Assembly (NCBI RefSeq): GCF_003217475.1
Contig: NZ_QJSP01000010.1
Location: forward strand, 62,001 to 126,000
DNA length: 64,000 bases
From: Williamsia limnetica
GTDB taxonomy: Bacteria > Actinomycetota > Actinomycetes > Mycobacteriales > Mycobacteriaceae
Direction of reading: 5' to 3'
Shown: one piece after another, positions 1 through 8,526 of the stretch
Layout of the letters: every line of letters starts with the position of its first letter
Numbering within the stretch: the stretch's first letter is position 1
Program-made: the position numbers and the translations under genes
Notes under the pieces: generated by a model
The model's database searches: none
Told to the model about the DNA's origin: nothing
Seen by the model: only the letters and a program-made list of their open reading frames with translations

Positions 1-827
1 CCGACGACGCCGACCTGCGCCGCCGCCTTCTCAGCTTCGTTGTCGTCGGCGCCGGCCCGACCGGCGTGGAGGTCGCAGGCCAGATCCGTGAACTGGCCAC
101 GCGCTACTACAAACTCGACGACGTCTCGGTCTACTTGGTGGAGGGCGCAGGCAACGCCCTTCCCGTCTACGGTGGTTCACTCTCCGCCTACGCCAAGAAG
201 GCCCTCGAACGCGGAGGCGTCGAGGTACTGCTCGATTCGCTGGTGACCGAGATGGATTCCGACGGCGTCACCATCAAGGTCGGCGGCGCTGCCACCCGTC
301 GTATCGCTGCGGACACGGTCGTCTGGTCGGCCGGCGTACAGGCGAGCCCGTTTGCCGCGGTGCTCGCGAAGGCCACCGGCGCTGACACCGATCGGGCGGG
401 CAGACTCCTGATCAATCAGGACCTGACCGTCGGCGGGTACGCGAACGTGTATGCGATCGGCGACATGACATCGCTGAACGGCTACCCGGGACAGAGCCCG
501 GTCGCCATGCAGCAGGCCCGTCACGCGGCTGACGTGATCAGCCGAAAGAAGCTCCCGGGCACTCCCTTCGAGTACTTCGACAAGGGCAGCATGTCGGTGA
601 TCAATCGTTTCAGTGCGGTCGTTGCGCTCAACGAACGGGTTCGCTTCGGCGGGTTCATCGCGTGGCTGACCTGGCTGGCCGTCCACCTGTTCTACCTGGT
701 GGGGTTCCGGAACCGCTTCGCCGCCATCGCCTCCTGGCTGTTCGCCTTCATCGGCAGCAATCGACCGGGGTTCGCGCAGGCGGACAAGGTGGAATCCGAG
801 GCCAGGCGCGAGCCCAAGGCCAGCTGA
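1..827 (+). CDS. ndh: Type II NADH dehydrogenase, C-terminal part (cut by window edge)
   Basis: Single-subunit NADH:quinone oxidoreductase (NDH-2) of the inner membrane face, which passes electrons from NADH through FAD to menaquinone without pumping protons. The reading frame is open from base 3, so the N-terminal FAD domain lies outside the window. Visible are the second dinucleotide-binding motif G-A-G-P-T-G at about residues 16-21 of the fragment and the FAD-contacting AIGDM near residue 151. A hydrophobic/amphipathic C-terminus (WLTWLAVHLFYLVGF) is typical of the membrane anchor of this family. It ends in TGA at 825-827, followed by a hairpin shared with the convergent next gene. The family call is firm; only the N-terminus is missing. 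Confidence 0.93.
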   Translation, partial: DDADLRRRLLSFVVVGAGPTGVEVAGQIRELATRYYKLDDVSVYLVEGAGNALPVYGGSLSAYAKKALERGGVEVLLDSLVTEMDSDGVTIKVGGAATRRIAADTVVWSAGVQASPFAAVLAKATGADTDRAGRLLINQDLTVGGYANVYAIGDMTSLNGYPGQSPVAMQQARHAADVISRKKLPGTPFEYFDKGSMSVINRFSAVVALNERVRFGGFIAWLTWLAVHLFYLVGFRNRFAAIASWLFAFIGSNRPGFAQADKVESEARREPKAS

Positions 828-844
828 CACCCATGCTCATGCGG

Positions 845-881
845 CGCGCCCGCACTCGAGTTCCCCTCGGGTGCGGGCGCG
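845..881. terminator. Bidirectional hairpin between convergent genes
   Basis: Inverted repeat CGCGCCCGCAC (845-855) and GTGCGGGCGCG (871-881), a perfect 11-bp stem. It lies between the ndh stop and the stop of the convergent RNase H/phosphatase gene. There is no strong T tract, as is common in actinobacteria. Confidence 0.7.
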
Positions 882-894
882 TTGGCGTGTGAGG

Positions 895-2022
895 TCAGAA
901 CTCGCCGAGGTGGTTTGTGTCGTTGACGAGGCGCACCGACGCGCCACCGTCGGGATAGAACTCGGCAACACTGAGCGACGCCAGATCCAGATGCATGCGA
1001 TACAGGAATGACGAGCCGACTCCCAGCGCGTCCCGGAGCATCACCTTGATCGGCGTGACATGCGAGACGACGAGTACCTCGCCGCCGGCGTAGCGATCGA
1101 CGAGTTCGGATCGTACGTCCAGTACTCGTCGCGTGACGGTGTCGAAGCTCTCGCCACCCGGCGGTGCCACGGAGGTGTCGCCCATCCAGCTGGTGTGCAG
1201 TTCGCGATCACGCTCGGTCGCCTCTCGGAACGTCAGCCCTTCCCAGCGGCCGAAGTCCGTCTCGGTGAGCCCTTCGTGGATCTGCACCGGTAAACCGAGT
1301 TCGGCGGCGGCCGCTTCTGCCGTCGCGCGGGCGCGGGACAAGGGAGAGCACACGACTGCCGCGATACCGGGACCATCGGCGTCGCGCTGAGCGCGTGCGG
1401 CCAACCGTTTCGCGGCACGCAGGGCCTGATCGCGGCCCAGCTCCGTCAGCTCCGGATTACCGCGTCCGGAATAGCGTCGTTCGATCGACAGGGGTGTCTG
1501 ACCATGCCGCAGCAGGAGCAGACGGGTGGGTTCTCCCCGCGCTCCCGTCCAGCCCGGCGAGGGCTTGACCTTCTCATCCGCGTGCGCAGCAGCTTCTTCA
1601 GCCGGACTCGGGCCCAGCCCTGCTGCAGCATCCATGGCCTCGTTCGCCAGCCGATCGGCGTGCGAGTTCTGAGCTCTGGGGATCCAGCTGAACTGCACAC
1701 TCTGGAATCGCTCGACCAGCTTCCTGGCCTGAGCCGCGAGCGGAATCATGTCGGGATGCTTGATCTTCCAGCGCCCCGACATCTGCTCGACGACGAGTTT
1801 GGAGTCCATGCGGACCAGCACGTCGTCGGCCCGGAGTTCGGCGGCGGCGGACAAGCCGGCGATCAGTCCGCGGTATTCGGCGACGTTGTTGGTCGCAATT
1901 CCGAGGGCTTCTTTGCGCTCTGCGAGCACTGCCGAGCGATCGTCGGCGAAGACTACTGCGCCGTACCCGGCCGGGCCGGGATTACCTCGCGAGCCGCCAT
2001 CGGCTTCGACGACAACTCTCAC
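895..2022 (-). CDS. Bifunctional RNase H / histidine phosphatase (Rv2228c type)
   Basis: Fusion of an N-terminal type I RNase H domain, which cleaves RNA in RNA-DNA hybrids, with a C-terminal histidine (acid) phosphatase domain of the CobC/alpha-ribazole phosphatase type. RNase H acidic residues are visible as D8 (VEADGGS), E49 (AEYRGL), D73 (RMDSKL) and D123 (HADRLANEA). The phosphatase signature LRHGQT is near residue 173, with a second catalytic histidine in VVSHVTPIK. Start GTG at 2022 overlaps the upstream TGA as GTGA, indicating translational coupling, and the N-terminus VRVVVEADGGSRGNPG fits the family. Its Mycobacterium tuberculosis counterpart is known to have both activities. The nearby cobD and cobC-like genes suggest a cobalamin role for the phosphatase half (inference). 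Confidence 0.92.
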   Translation of the reverse strand: MRVVVEADGGSRGNPGPAGYGAVVFADDRSAVLAERKEALGIATNNVAEYRGLIAGLSAAAELRADDVLVRMDSKLVVEQMSGRWKIKHPDMIPLAAQARKLVERFQSVQFSWIPRAQNSHADRLANEAMDAAAGLGPSPAEEAAAHADEKVKPSPGWTGARGEPTRLLLLRHGQTPLSIERRYSGRGNPELTELGRDQALRAAKRLAARAQRDADGPGIAAVVCSPLSRARATAEAAAAELGLPVQIHEGLTETDFGRWEGLTFREATERDRELHTSWMGDTSVAPPGGESFDTVTRRVLDVRSELVDRYAGGEVLVVSHVTPIKVMLRDALGVGSSFLYRMHLDLASLSVAEFYPDGGASVRLVNDTNHLGEF

Positions 2023-2765
2023 TTCGACGCCAGGCCGGATTCGTGGGTGCGGACCAGGATGGCACCGCACTCGTCGCAGCGGACGACCTCGTCGCTCGCG
2101 GTCGCGGTGATACGACCGATCAGGCCGCGATCCAACTCCATCCGGCATGCGCCGCAGCGGCCGGCGCGCAGCAGGCCTGCGCCCACGTGACCGTTGCCGA
2201 CCTGGCGTTCGTAGATCGCCATCAGAGCCTCGTCGGCGTTCTCGATCAACGCCGCCCTCTTGGCCTTGGCCTCGGCCTCGTCTTCGGCGATCTTCGCCAG
2301 CGCAGCATCACGTCGCGCGGTGGCGTCTTCGATCTGACGTTCGGAGTGGTTGGTCATCGCCGACGCGCGTTGTTCATCGGCGGACACCGCTTCCTGCTGC
2401 TCCATCACCTCGAGCATCTCGTCTTCGAGCATGGATCGCCGCCTGATCAGCCCGACGACCTCATGTTCCAACTCACTCAACGCTTTTGCAGGCAGGTTGC
2501 CGGCAGCGAGCTGCTGGTTGTCCTTCTGCTCACGCAACGACATCGACGTGATCTCGTTGTCCAGCCTGCGTGACTCGCGCAGCAGGTCCTCGGCTGCGAT
2601 CTGCGCACGCACTGCTTCATCGCGCTGCGTCTGCAGCTGCTCTGCGAGCGCTGCCAATTCGGCGTTCTCGGGCAACATCGCCCGCCGGTGATCGATACGC
2701 AAGAGTTCGGAATCGATGTCGGCGATGTCCAACATCAATCGTTGGGCGGCCGGGTCTGCTTTCAC
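2019..2765 (-). CDS. Coiled-coil protein with C4 zinc ribbon (Rv2229c type)
   Basis: About 248 aa. The first 190 or so residues are a long charged heptad-rich coiled coil (many E, R, Q and A). The last 50 hold a C4 zinc ribbon with CGAC and CDEC pairs about 24 residues apart. This is the conserved actinobacterial family usually named zinc ribbon domain-containing protein, COG1579-like, whose function is not settled. GTG at 2765 was chosen because it gives the usual family N-terminus (VKADPAAQRLMLDIADID) and sits behind a purine-rich GAAGAGA. The stop overlaps the start of the RNase H/phosphatase gene by four bases, and the pair is kept together in mycobacteria. Confidence 0.88.
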   Translation of the reverse strand: MKADPAAQRLMLDIADIDSELLRIDHRRAMLPENAELAALAEQLQTQRDEAVRAQIAAEDLLRESRRLDNEITSMSLREQKDNQQLAAGNLPAKALSELEHEVVGLIRRRSMLEDEMLEVMEQQEAVSADEQRASAMTNHSERQIEDATARRDAALAKIAEDEAEAKAKRAALIENADEALMAIYERQVGNGHVGAGLLRAGRCGACRMELDRGLIGRITATASDEVVRCDECGAILVRTHESGLASK

Positions 2766-2902
2766 CAGTGTCTCTTCATTCCTCTGCTGTCCGGCCCCGT
2801 GGCCGGATCGTCGCCAAGTCCGACTGTTGTCGCCAGGATGACATTGTGCAACGGTACGCGGTCTGCGCCCCCGGCCGATCATCGCGGCGCTCGCGTCGCA
2901 TG

Positions 2903-4030
2903 TCAGGACCCACGACTGGTGTGAATCGTCCAAGGGTCTGTCGGGACATCGAACACCTCGGTCCGCAAGCCGGGCACGGTCTCCGCCAGTAACCTGCTCA
3001 CCTGCGCACACCACGGGAACTCGGTGGCCCAGTGCCCGGCGTCGATCAGGGCGGGCGGTCCGACGCGCAGGTGTTCGTCCACCGGATGATGCCGGAGGTC
3101 GCCGGTGACGTAGACGTCTGCGTCCGCGGCGCGCGCGGTGTCGAGCAGCGAATCCCCCGCCCCACCGCACACCGCGACGGTCCGGACGATCTGCTGCGGA
3201 TCACCTGCAGCGCGGATTCCGACCGGCGCGTGGGGCAGTGACCGGGACACGAGGTGGGTGAAGTCCGTGAGCGTCATCGGTTCGGCGAGTTCGCCGATCC
3301 GGCCCAGTCCCTCATCGCTGTCGGCTGCGGCGAGCTCCAGGAGGTCGAACGCGGGTTCCTCGTAGGGATGCGAGCGGCGGAGAGCGGCGAGGACGTCGCG
3401 GCGCACGGCCGTGCGAGCCACCATCTCGACGCGATCTTCGGGGACCCGGGTCACTTTCCCGGTCGCTCCCACTGCCGGATTCGCACTCGTTCCCGGCAGG
3501 AACTGCCCGGTGCCGGCGGTACTCCAACAGCAGTGGCTGTAGTCCCCGATCTCACCGGCCCCGGCCTCGAACATCGCCTCGCGAACGGTCCCCACATCCG
3601 CGGACGGCACGAACACCGCCCATTTGTCCATCGGGGCAGTGGACTTGGGGTCCAGCGGCCGGACCGCAGTGAGACCGAGCAGGTCGGCCAGCGCATCGGA
3701 CACCCCCGGGTTAGCCGAGTCGGCGTTGGTGTGGGCCGTGTACAGCGCGCACCCGTTGCGGATCAATCGATGCACCAAGCGCCCCTTGGCGGTGTGGACG
3801 CCCACCGTGTCGACGCCTCGCAGCAGCAGCGGATGATGCGCCACGATGAGTGTCACGCCATCGGCGATCGCGCGGTCGACGACCTCGTCGGTGACGTCGA
3901 CGCAGCAGAGCACCCGGTCAACGGACTCGGCGGGATCGCCGCACACCAGGCCGACAGAATCCCAACTCTCCGCGAGCCGGACCGGGTAGGCGCGCTCGAG
4001 AACGTCGATCACCTCAGCGAGGTCGGTCAT
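2903..4030 (-). CDS. NIF3 / GTP cyclohydrolase I type 2-like dinuclear metal protein
   Basis: About 375 aa, the long form of the NIF3 family (Rv2230c type) with an inserted PII-like middle domain. Metal-ligand motifs are AHHPLLLRG (about residue 70), HTNADSANPG (about 105) and a C-terminal DAGHWATEF where the histidine and following acidic residue complete the dinuclear site. The family is widespread and its reaction is uncertain; names linking it to GTP cyclohydrolase are by analogy. Start ATG at 4030 overlaps the stop of the upstream cobC-like gene (TGATG), so the two are coupled. About 137 bases without a gene separate it from the zinc-ribbon gene downstream; I see nothing definite there. 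Confidence 0.9.
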   Translation of the reverse strand: MTDLAEVIDVLERAYPVRLAESWDSVGLVCGDPAESVDRVLCCVDVTDEVVDRAIADGVTLIVAHHPLLLRGVDTVGVHTAKGRLVHRLIRNGCALYTAHTNADSANPGVSDALADLLGLTAVRPLDPKSTAPMDKWAVFVPSADVGTVREAMFEAGAGEIGDYSHCCWSTAGTGQFLPGTSANPAVGATGKVTRVPEDRVEMVARTAVRRDVLAALRRSHPYEEPAFDLLELAAADSDEGLGRIGELAEPMTLTDFTHLVSRSLPHAPVGIRAAGDPQQIVRTVAVCGGAGDSLLDTARAADADVYVTGDLRHHPVDEHLRVGPPALIDAGHWATEFPWCAQVSRLLAETVPGLRTEVFDVPTDPWTIHTSRGS

Positions 4031-5103
4031 CACATCACCTTTCTCAGTGCCGTGATCAAACCGGCGACAGTGTCTTCGTCTCGGACGGCAAGTCGGAGGT
4101 GGTCTGGGCCCAACCCGACGAAGTTCGCACAACTGCGCACCGCGTAACCGTGCTCACGCAAACCGTTCTTGACTGCGGTGCCGTCGGCAACGGCGACGAT
4201 CACGAATGACCCCTGTGGCGACCCGACCACGTCGAGACCGACCGATCGCAGCGCGTCGACCATCGAGCATCGTTGGGCGGCTACGGACAACGCCTGCTCG
4301 TGCGCGTAGGTCGATGCCTGCACGCCCGCACACAGCTCGAGGGCCGCCAACTGCAGGGTCCCGAGCGGCCAGTGCGGACGCCGAGCCGACAATCGTTGCA
4401 GCAGAGCCGGATCCCCGAGCAGATACCCGGCGCGCAACCCCGCGAGCGCGAAGGTCTTGGTGATGCTGCGCAGCACCAGCAATCCGCTGCGGCGACCGCC
4501 ATCCGGAGCACCGCCCGCCAGGCTCTCCGGTTCGCCCGGAACGACGTCGGCGAACGCCTCGTCGACCACCACGACCCGGCCGGGCCGCAGCAGGGTTTCG
4601 ATGGCCGCACGCGGATGCAGCACCGACGTCGGATTCGTCGGATTGCCCAGCACCACCAAGTCCGCGCTGTCGGGAACCAGGTGGGGTTCGAGCTCCCACG
4701 GCTGCGGGAGCACCACGTGTTCGATCTCGACACCCGCCGCGCGCAGGGCCCTTTCCGGCTCGGTGAACGAGGGCTGGATCAGTGCGGCACGCCGGGGTTG
4801 GAGCTGCGGCAACAACGCGAATCCCTCGGCCGCCCCGGACAGCAGCAGCACCTCGGAGGGGTCTCGGCCATGGCGGTCTGCGATGGCGGCGACTGCTCTG
4901 CGCTGATCGTCGGCGGACGGGTAGCCGGCCAGGTCGTCGAGGCGGCTCGCGAGTACCTCCCGGACGAAGCCGGGGGTCAAACCACGAACGTTCACCGCGA
5001 AGTCGACCAAACCGGGTTCCGCGTCGACGTCGCCATGCCTTCCGAGGTCCGCCAGCGAGTCCGGTGTCCATTCCTGTCCCACGGTTGGCTTCGGTGATTT
5101 CAC
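4030..5103 (-). CDS. cobC: CobC-like PLP aminotransferase (threonine-phosphate decarboxylase / HisC fold)
   Basis: Fold-type I PLP enzyme of about 357 aa, Rv2231c type. In the CobC/CobD(Salmonella) family it makes (R)-1-amino-2-propanol phosphate from L-threonine phosphate for the cobalamin nucleotide loop. Motifs are LGNPTNPTSVLHP (asparagine near the PLP ring), VVVDEAFAD (aspartate to the pyridine nitrogen) and SITKTFALAGLRAGYLLG, whose lysine should form the Schiff base. The early DFAVNVRGLTP matches the substrate-entry region of the HisC-like fold. GTG 5103 gives VKSPKPTVGQEW; a second GTG at 5082 is possible. It heads a four-gene overlapping operon (to 895) and is divergent from ptkA. 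A histidinol-phosphate role is possible but less likely in this context. Confidence 0.85.
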   Translation of the reverse strand: MKSPKPTVGQEWTPDSLADLGRHGDVDAEPGLVDFAVNVRGLTPGFVREVLASRLDDLAGYPSADDQRRAVAAIADRHGRDPSEVLLLSGAAEGFALLPQLQPRRAALIQPSFTEPERALRAAGVEIEHVVLPQPWELEPHLVPDSADLVVLGNPTNPTSVLHPRAAIETLLRPGRVVVVDEAFADVVPGEPESLAGGAPDGGRRSGLLVLRSITKTFALAGLRAGYLLGDPALLQRLSARRPHWPLGTLQLAALELCAGVQASTYAHEQALSVAAQRCSMVDALRSVGLDVVGSPQGSFVIVAVADGTAVKNGLREHGYAVRSCANFVGLGPDHLRLAVRDEDTVAGLITALRKVM

Positions 5104-5125
5104 AGTTGTCGAGCCTACGGGCAGG

Positions 5126-5821
5126 ATGGGCCGGGTGAGTTCGCCCAACATTCCTTCCCTGCCCGACCCCGCCGACCCCGCGACCGTCCTCTTGTTCGAC
5201 CTCGACGGCACCATCACCGACTCGTTCGCCGGTATCGAGAACAGCTTCCGGCACGCTTTGGCCGTAGTCGGAGCCCCCGAGCCCGACAGTGCGCTGGTGG
5301 CGGGCATCGCAGGCCCGCCGATGGTGGACAGCTTGCGCGGCCTCCAGCTCTCCGACGCCGATGTGGACGCAGCGATGTTGGCCTACCGCGAACGTTATGT
5401 CGCGACCGGATGGCTCGAGAACTCTGTGTTCGACGGGATGGCGTCCCTGCTGGCCGACCTGGCCGCCACCGGCCGGCCCATGGCCGTGGCCACCTCGAAG
5501 AACCAGACGACGGCTCGCCGGATCCTGGAACACTTCGGCCTCGACGGTCACTTCCACTACATCGCGGGGGCGTCGGACGACGGGAGCCGGCGAACGAAAT
5601 CCGACGTCATCGAACACGCGCTGAGTTCGCTCGGGATCACCGACGTCTCGGAACGTCCGGTCGTGATGATCGGCGATCGCCACCACGACGTGCACGGGTC
5701 CGCCGATTTCGGCATCCCGGCGGTCTTCGTCACCTGGGGATATGCGCTGGACGACGAGGACACCGACGCTGCCTGGACCGTCGAATCGGTGGCGGCGCTG
5801 CGAGAGCTCGTCAATGTCTGA
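5126..5821 (+). CDS. ptkA: HAD hydrolase, PtkA-type protein tyrosine kinase
   Basis: HAD-superfamily protein of 231 aa directly upstream of ptpA, matching Rv2232 (PtkA), described in M. tuberculosis as a tyrosine kinase that phosphorylates PtpA. HAD motif I is LFDLDGTITDS with both aspartates, motif II the serine in VATSKNQ, and motif IV VMIGDRHHDVHG. The long N-terminal extension of the mycobacterial protein is absent, so the domain starts within about 25 residues. ATG 5126 is used here; GTG 5135 (VSSPNIPS) is an attractive alternative because AGGATGG lies just upstream of it. It overlaps ptpA by 8 bases. From sequence alone a phosphatase activity cannot be excluded. Confidence 0.85.
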   Translation: MGRVSSPNIPSLPDPADPATVLLFDLDGTITDSFAGIENSFRHALAVVGAPEPDSALVAGIAGPPMVDSLRGLQLSDADVDAAMLAYRERYVATGWLENSVFDGMASLLADLAATGRPMAVATSKNQTTARRILEHFGLDGHFHYIAGASDDGSRRTKSDVIEHALSSLGITDVSERPVVMIGDRHHDVHGSADFGIPAVFVTWGYALDDEDTDAAWTVESVAALRELVNV

Positions 5822-6278
5822 GCCGCTGCACGTCACGTTCGTATGCACCGGCAACATCTGCCGATCACCGATGGGGCAGAACATCTTTCGACACGCCCTC
5901 GCCGATGCCGGCCTGGCCGATCAGGTTCGCGTGAGCAGTTGCGGGACTGGTGACTGGCACGTCGGCGAGGGCGCCGACGTCCGCGCCCGAACCGAACTGA
6001 CCTCCGCCGGATACGACGACGACCACGTAGCCGCCCAGCTCGGCAGCGAACATCTGTCCGCGGATCTGCTGCTCGCCATGGACACCGGCCACCTCACGGC
6101 GCTGCGGAATGCCGGGGTTGCGGACCGTTCGGCACTCCTGCGCAGTTTTGATCCCGACGCCGACAGCGACGACGTCGCCGACCCCTATTTCGGGTCCGAC
6201 GCCGACTTCACCGATGTCCGCACACAAATCGAGGCAGCGATGCCCGGGCTACTCGACTGGGTTCGCGCCCGGCTCTAG
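5814..6278 (+). CDS. ptpA: Low-molecular-weight protein tyrosine phosphatase PtpA
   Basis: 154 aa, the full size for the family. The P-loop VCTGNICRS (C-X5-R-S) is at about residues 10-18 and the general-acid loop DVADPYFG near residue 125. The N-terminus MSEPLHVTFVCTGNICRSPM follows M. tuberculosis PtpA closely. In pathogenic mycobacteria PtpA is exported and acts on host proteins. Here, in a probably free-living relative, the conserved pairing with ptkA suggests an internal signalling role (inference). ATG 5814 overlaps the end of ptkA by 8 bases, so translation is coupled. Confidence 0.95.
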   Translation: MSEPLHVTFVCTGNICRSPMGQNIFRHALADAGLADQVRVSSCGTGDWHVGEGADVRARTELTSAGYDDDHVAAQLGSEHLSADLLLAMDTGHLTALRNAGVADRSALLRSFDPDADSDDVADPYFGSDADFTDVRTQIEAAMPGLLDWVRARL

Positions 6279-6290
6279 GCGCCCCCGACG

Positions 6291-6360
6291 ACAAACCCAC
6301 CCGTCCCAGGCAGACCCAGTTGTTGCAACAACTGGTTGTGCCGGGAGCGGGTGGGTTTGT
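6291..6360. terminator. Bidirectional hairpin with a nested perfect palindrome
   Basis: Outer arms ACAAACCCACCCG (6291-6303) and CGGGTGGGTTTGT (6348-6360) pair perfectly over 13 bp. Inside them is a perfect 20-bp palindrome, CCAGTTGTTGCAACAACTGG (6316-6335). It separates convergent ptpA and the metallopeptidase gene and ends transcription on either strand. Confidence 0.75.
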
Positions 6361-6369
6361 GATCGAGGG

Positions 6370-7413
6370 TCAGAGAATGGCCGGGGAGATGAGGCCGTGT
6401 ATGAACCGCATCTTCTCCAAGACCTTCGCGGGGAGCACGAACGGGTACAGGTCCTGATGGCCCATCGACCGGTTGATCTGATTCAGCGCCCAGGTCAGGG
6501 GTAGCCACAGATCGATGATCTGGTCGAAACCCACGTCGCCGAGGAGCACGCTGTCGAGCGTCGCCCCGCTCGGCGCCATGGCGAAGGCCGCTGCGGTGTC
6601 GAGGGTGTCACGAATGTGCAGGTAGTGGGCGAAGGTCTCCGCCCAATCCTCCGCCGGGTGCATCGTGGCGTAGGACGAGACGTAGTCGCTCTTCCAGTTG
6701 TCCGGCGGCCCCTCGCTGTAGTGGCGATCGAGCGCTGCCTGATAGTCGTCGTCCGGATTCCCGAACAACTCCTCGAAACGTGATCGATGCTCGCCGGTTC
6801 CGACCAGCACCATCTGGTAGTAGTGCCCGATCTCGTGCCGGAAGTGTCCGATGAGGGTGCGGTACGGCTCATCCATCGACACCCGCAGCTGTTCGCGATG
6901 GACGTCGTCGCCTTCGGCCAGGTCGAGCGTGACCACTCCGTCAGCGTGTCCGGTGATGACCGGATTGACCGCACTCGAGAGCAGGTCGAATGCCAGCCCC
7001 GTCTGCGGGTCGACGTCGCGGCCCCGGATCGGCAGGCCCAGCTCGTCGAGTTCGAGGATCACCCGGCGCTTGTTGGTCTCGGCGTCCCCGAAGACGGCGA
7101 TCGCATCGGTGTCTGTGTCGGCCGGGCGGGTTCGGGTCAGCCGGCACGACTCGCACAGCGCCGACGGGTCCGGTTCTCCCTCAGGCGTACTCGCACCGGG
7201 CTCGACTGGAGGGATCAACCAGTTGCACGAGATGAGGTCGAAGTTGGCGCAGCGCACCAACGTCTCACCGTCGACCTCGGTGACGGCGTTCTCATCGAGC
7301 ACGTACATGGTCCGCGCGGGAAGATGGAACCCGAGCGGACTCTTGCAATTGAGGCAAAGGGTGTTCTCGAACGACAACTTTTGGCCACACTTGCGGCAGA
7401 CCAGATCGCGCAT
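6370..7413 (-). CDS. Zinc-ribbon and HEXXH putative zinc metallopeptidase
   Basis: About 347 aa. The N-terminus carries a zinc ribbon, CRKC then CLNC (residues 5-25), and a second CESC follows a conserved cysteine-rich stretch. In the middle is FRHEIGHYY, a metallopeptidase HEXXH motif, with a downstream acidic helix (EDWAETFAHYLH) that can supply the third ligand. This layout matches the putative zinc-binding metallopeptidase family (COG4307/Peptidase_Mx type), of unknown substrate. There is no signal peptide, so it is cytoplasmic. ATG 7413 follows CGGAGAG at a good distance. It is divergent from the SURF1 gene across 192 bases. Confidence 0.82.
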   Translation of the reverse strand: MRDLVCRKCGQKLSFENTLCLNCKSPLGFHLPARTMYVLDENAVTEVDGETLVRCANFDLISCNWLIPPVEPGASTPEGEPDPSALCESCRLTRTRPADTDTDAIAVFGDAETNKRRVILELDELGLPIRGRDVDPQTGLAFDLLSSAVNPVITGHADGVVTLDLAEGDDVHREQLRVSMDEPYRTLIGHFRHEIGHYYQMVLVGTGEHRSRFEELFGNPDDDYQAALDRHYSEGPPDNWKSDYVSSYATMHPAEDWAETFAHYLHIRDTLDTAAAFAMAPSGATLDSVLLGDVGFDQIIDLWLPLTWALNQINRSMGHQDLYPFVLPAKVLEKMRFIHGLISPAIL

Positions 7414-7605
7414 CAGGACTCTCCGATCAGATGATGAGGGGTGGCGCGACAACGGTCGCCCGCCGGGGGACGGCAGATTCTCGACTGCCCCACTGCGGTC
7501 AACAATAACCATGCTCGGTTGCGCATCGGACGTCGCTACGCAACCGAGCCGCACTGGGACAGCCACCTGACAACTCCACCTCGGTGCGCTCGGTACCGTG
7601 TGGGT

Positions 7606-8526
7606 GTGCGAACCCTGCGGAACTTCCTACGTCCGGGCTGGATTGCGCTCGCCCTGGTGGTCGTGGGCTTTGCCGCCGCCTGCTTCTGGGTGCTCGCTCC
7701 CTGGCAGCTCGGTAAGAATTCGCAGAACGAACATCAGAACGACCTGATCAAGCGGGCCGAATCGGCGGAGCCGGTGCCGGTGGACGAACTGTATCGAGAT
7801 GGCCGTCCGATCACCGACGCCGAATGGAGTCGGGTCCTGCTCACCGGGACGTATCTGCCCGACAAGGAAGTAGTGGTCCGGCTGCGGTCGGTGGACGGCT
7901 CCCCCGCATACGAGGTCCTCACGCCGTTTGTCGAGACTTCGGGCAATACGTACCTGGTCAACCGCGGCTATGTGAGCCCCGTGCAGGGCACGGCACTGCC
8001 GCCCATCACACCGGCGCCGGAGCAGCAGGTCACGGTGCAAGCGCGGATCAGGGCGTCCGAGAGCACCATGCCGGGCCGCGAGCCCCGCGTCGAGGCCGGG
8101 GCGCTACAGGTCTATTCGATCGATCCCGCGTTGATCAGCCGCACGGTGGACGAACCGTTGGCCGCCGGTTATCTCCAGCTGACCGACGGACAGCCGGGCG
8201 CGCTCGGGGTGATCTCGCTCCCCCAACTCGAGACCGGCCCCTACCTGTCCTATGGGTTGCAGTGGCTGGCCTTCGGGCTGATGGCGCCGCTGGGGCTCGG
8301 ATATTTCGCGTGGTCAGAGGTCAAGCAGCGCCGGGCGAGTGCGAGCGGTACCGACGTGCCGGCCCGTAAGCCGCGGGAACGTGGCAAGCAGACCAGGGAG
8401 GCGCTCGCGGCCTCGTCGACGCACCATCAGAGTGCGGCCGCGCGTGGTGTCATCGGTTCGGGCCCGACGGGCGAGCACGGTGCGAACCAGAAGCTGACCG
8501 ACCGTTACGGCCGCGAGCGCACCTAG
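7606..8526 (+). CDS. SURF1-family cytochrome oxidase assembly protein
   Basis: About 306 aa with one N-terminal membrane helix (about residues 9-28) and one near residue 215-235, flanking an extracytoplasmic domain, as in SURF1/Shy1 proteins needed to assemble the aa3 oxidase. The start region VRTLRNFLRPGWIALALVVV and the FWVLAPWQLGKN motif are typical of the actinobacterial members (Rv2235). A polar tail of about 65 residues rich in R, S, G and A follows the last helix. GTG 7606 is preferred over GTG 7600 by family N-terminus. Its last 213 bases overlap the 3' end of cobD on the other strand. Confidence 0.88.
   Translation: MRTLRNFLRPGWIALALVVVGFAAACFWVLAPWQLGKNSQNEHQNDLIKRAESAEPVPVDELYRDGRPITDAEWSRVLLTGTYLPDKEVVVRLRSVDGSPAYEVLTPFVETSGNTYLVNRGYVSPVQGTALPPITPAPEQQVTVQARIRASESTMPGREPRVEAGALQVYSIDPALISRTVDEPLAAGYLQLTDGQPGALGVISLPQLETGPYLSYGLQWLAFGLMAPLGLGYFAWSEVKQRRASASGTDVPARKPRERGKQTREALAASSTHHQSAAARGVIGSGPTGEHGANQKLTDRYGRERT

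Noticed and set aside
4154-5884. Long minus-strand open frame of about 576 codons across cobC, ptkA and part of ptpA
   Set aside because: It is another frame of the cobC gene at one end and antisense to ptkA and ptpA; its arginine/glycine-rich translation has no family features.
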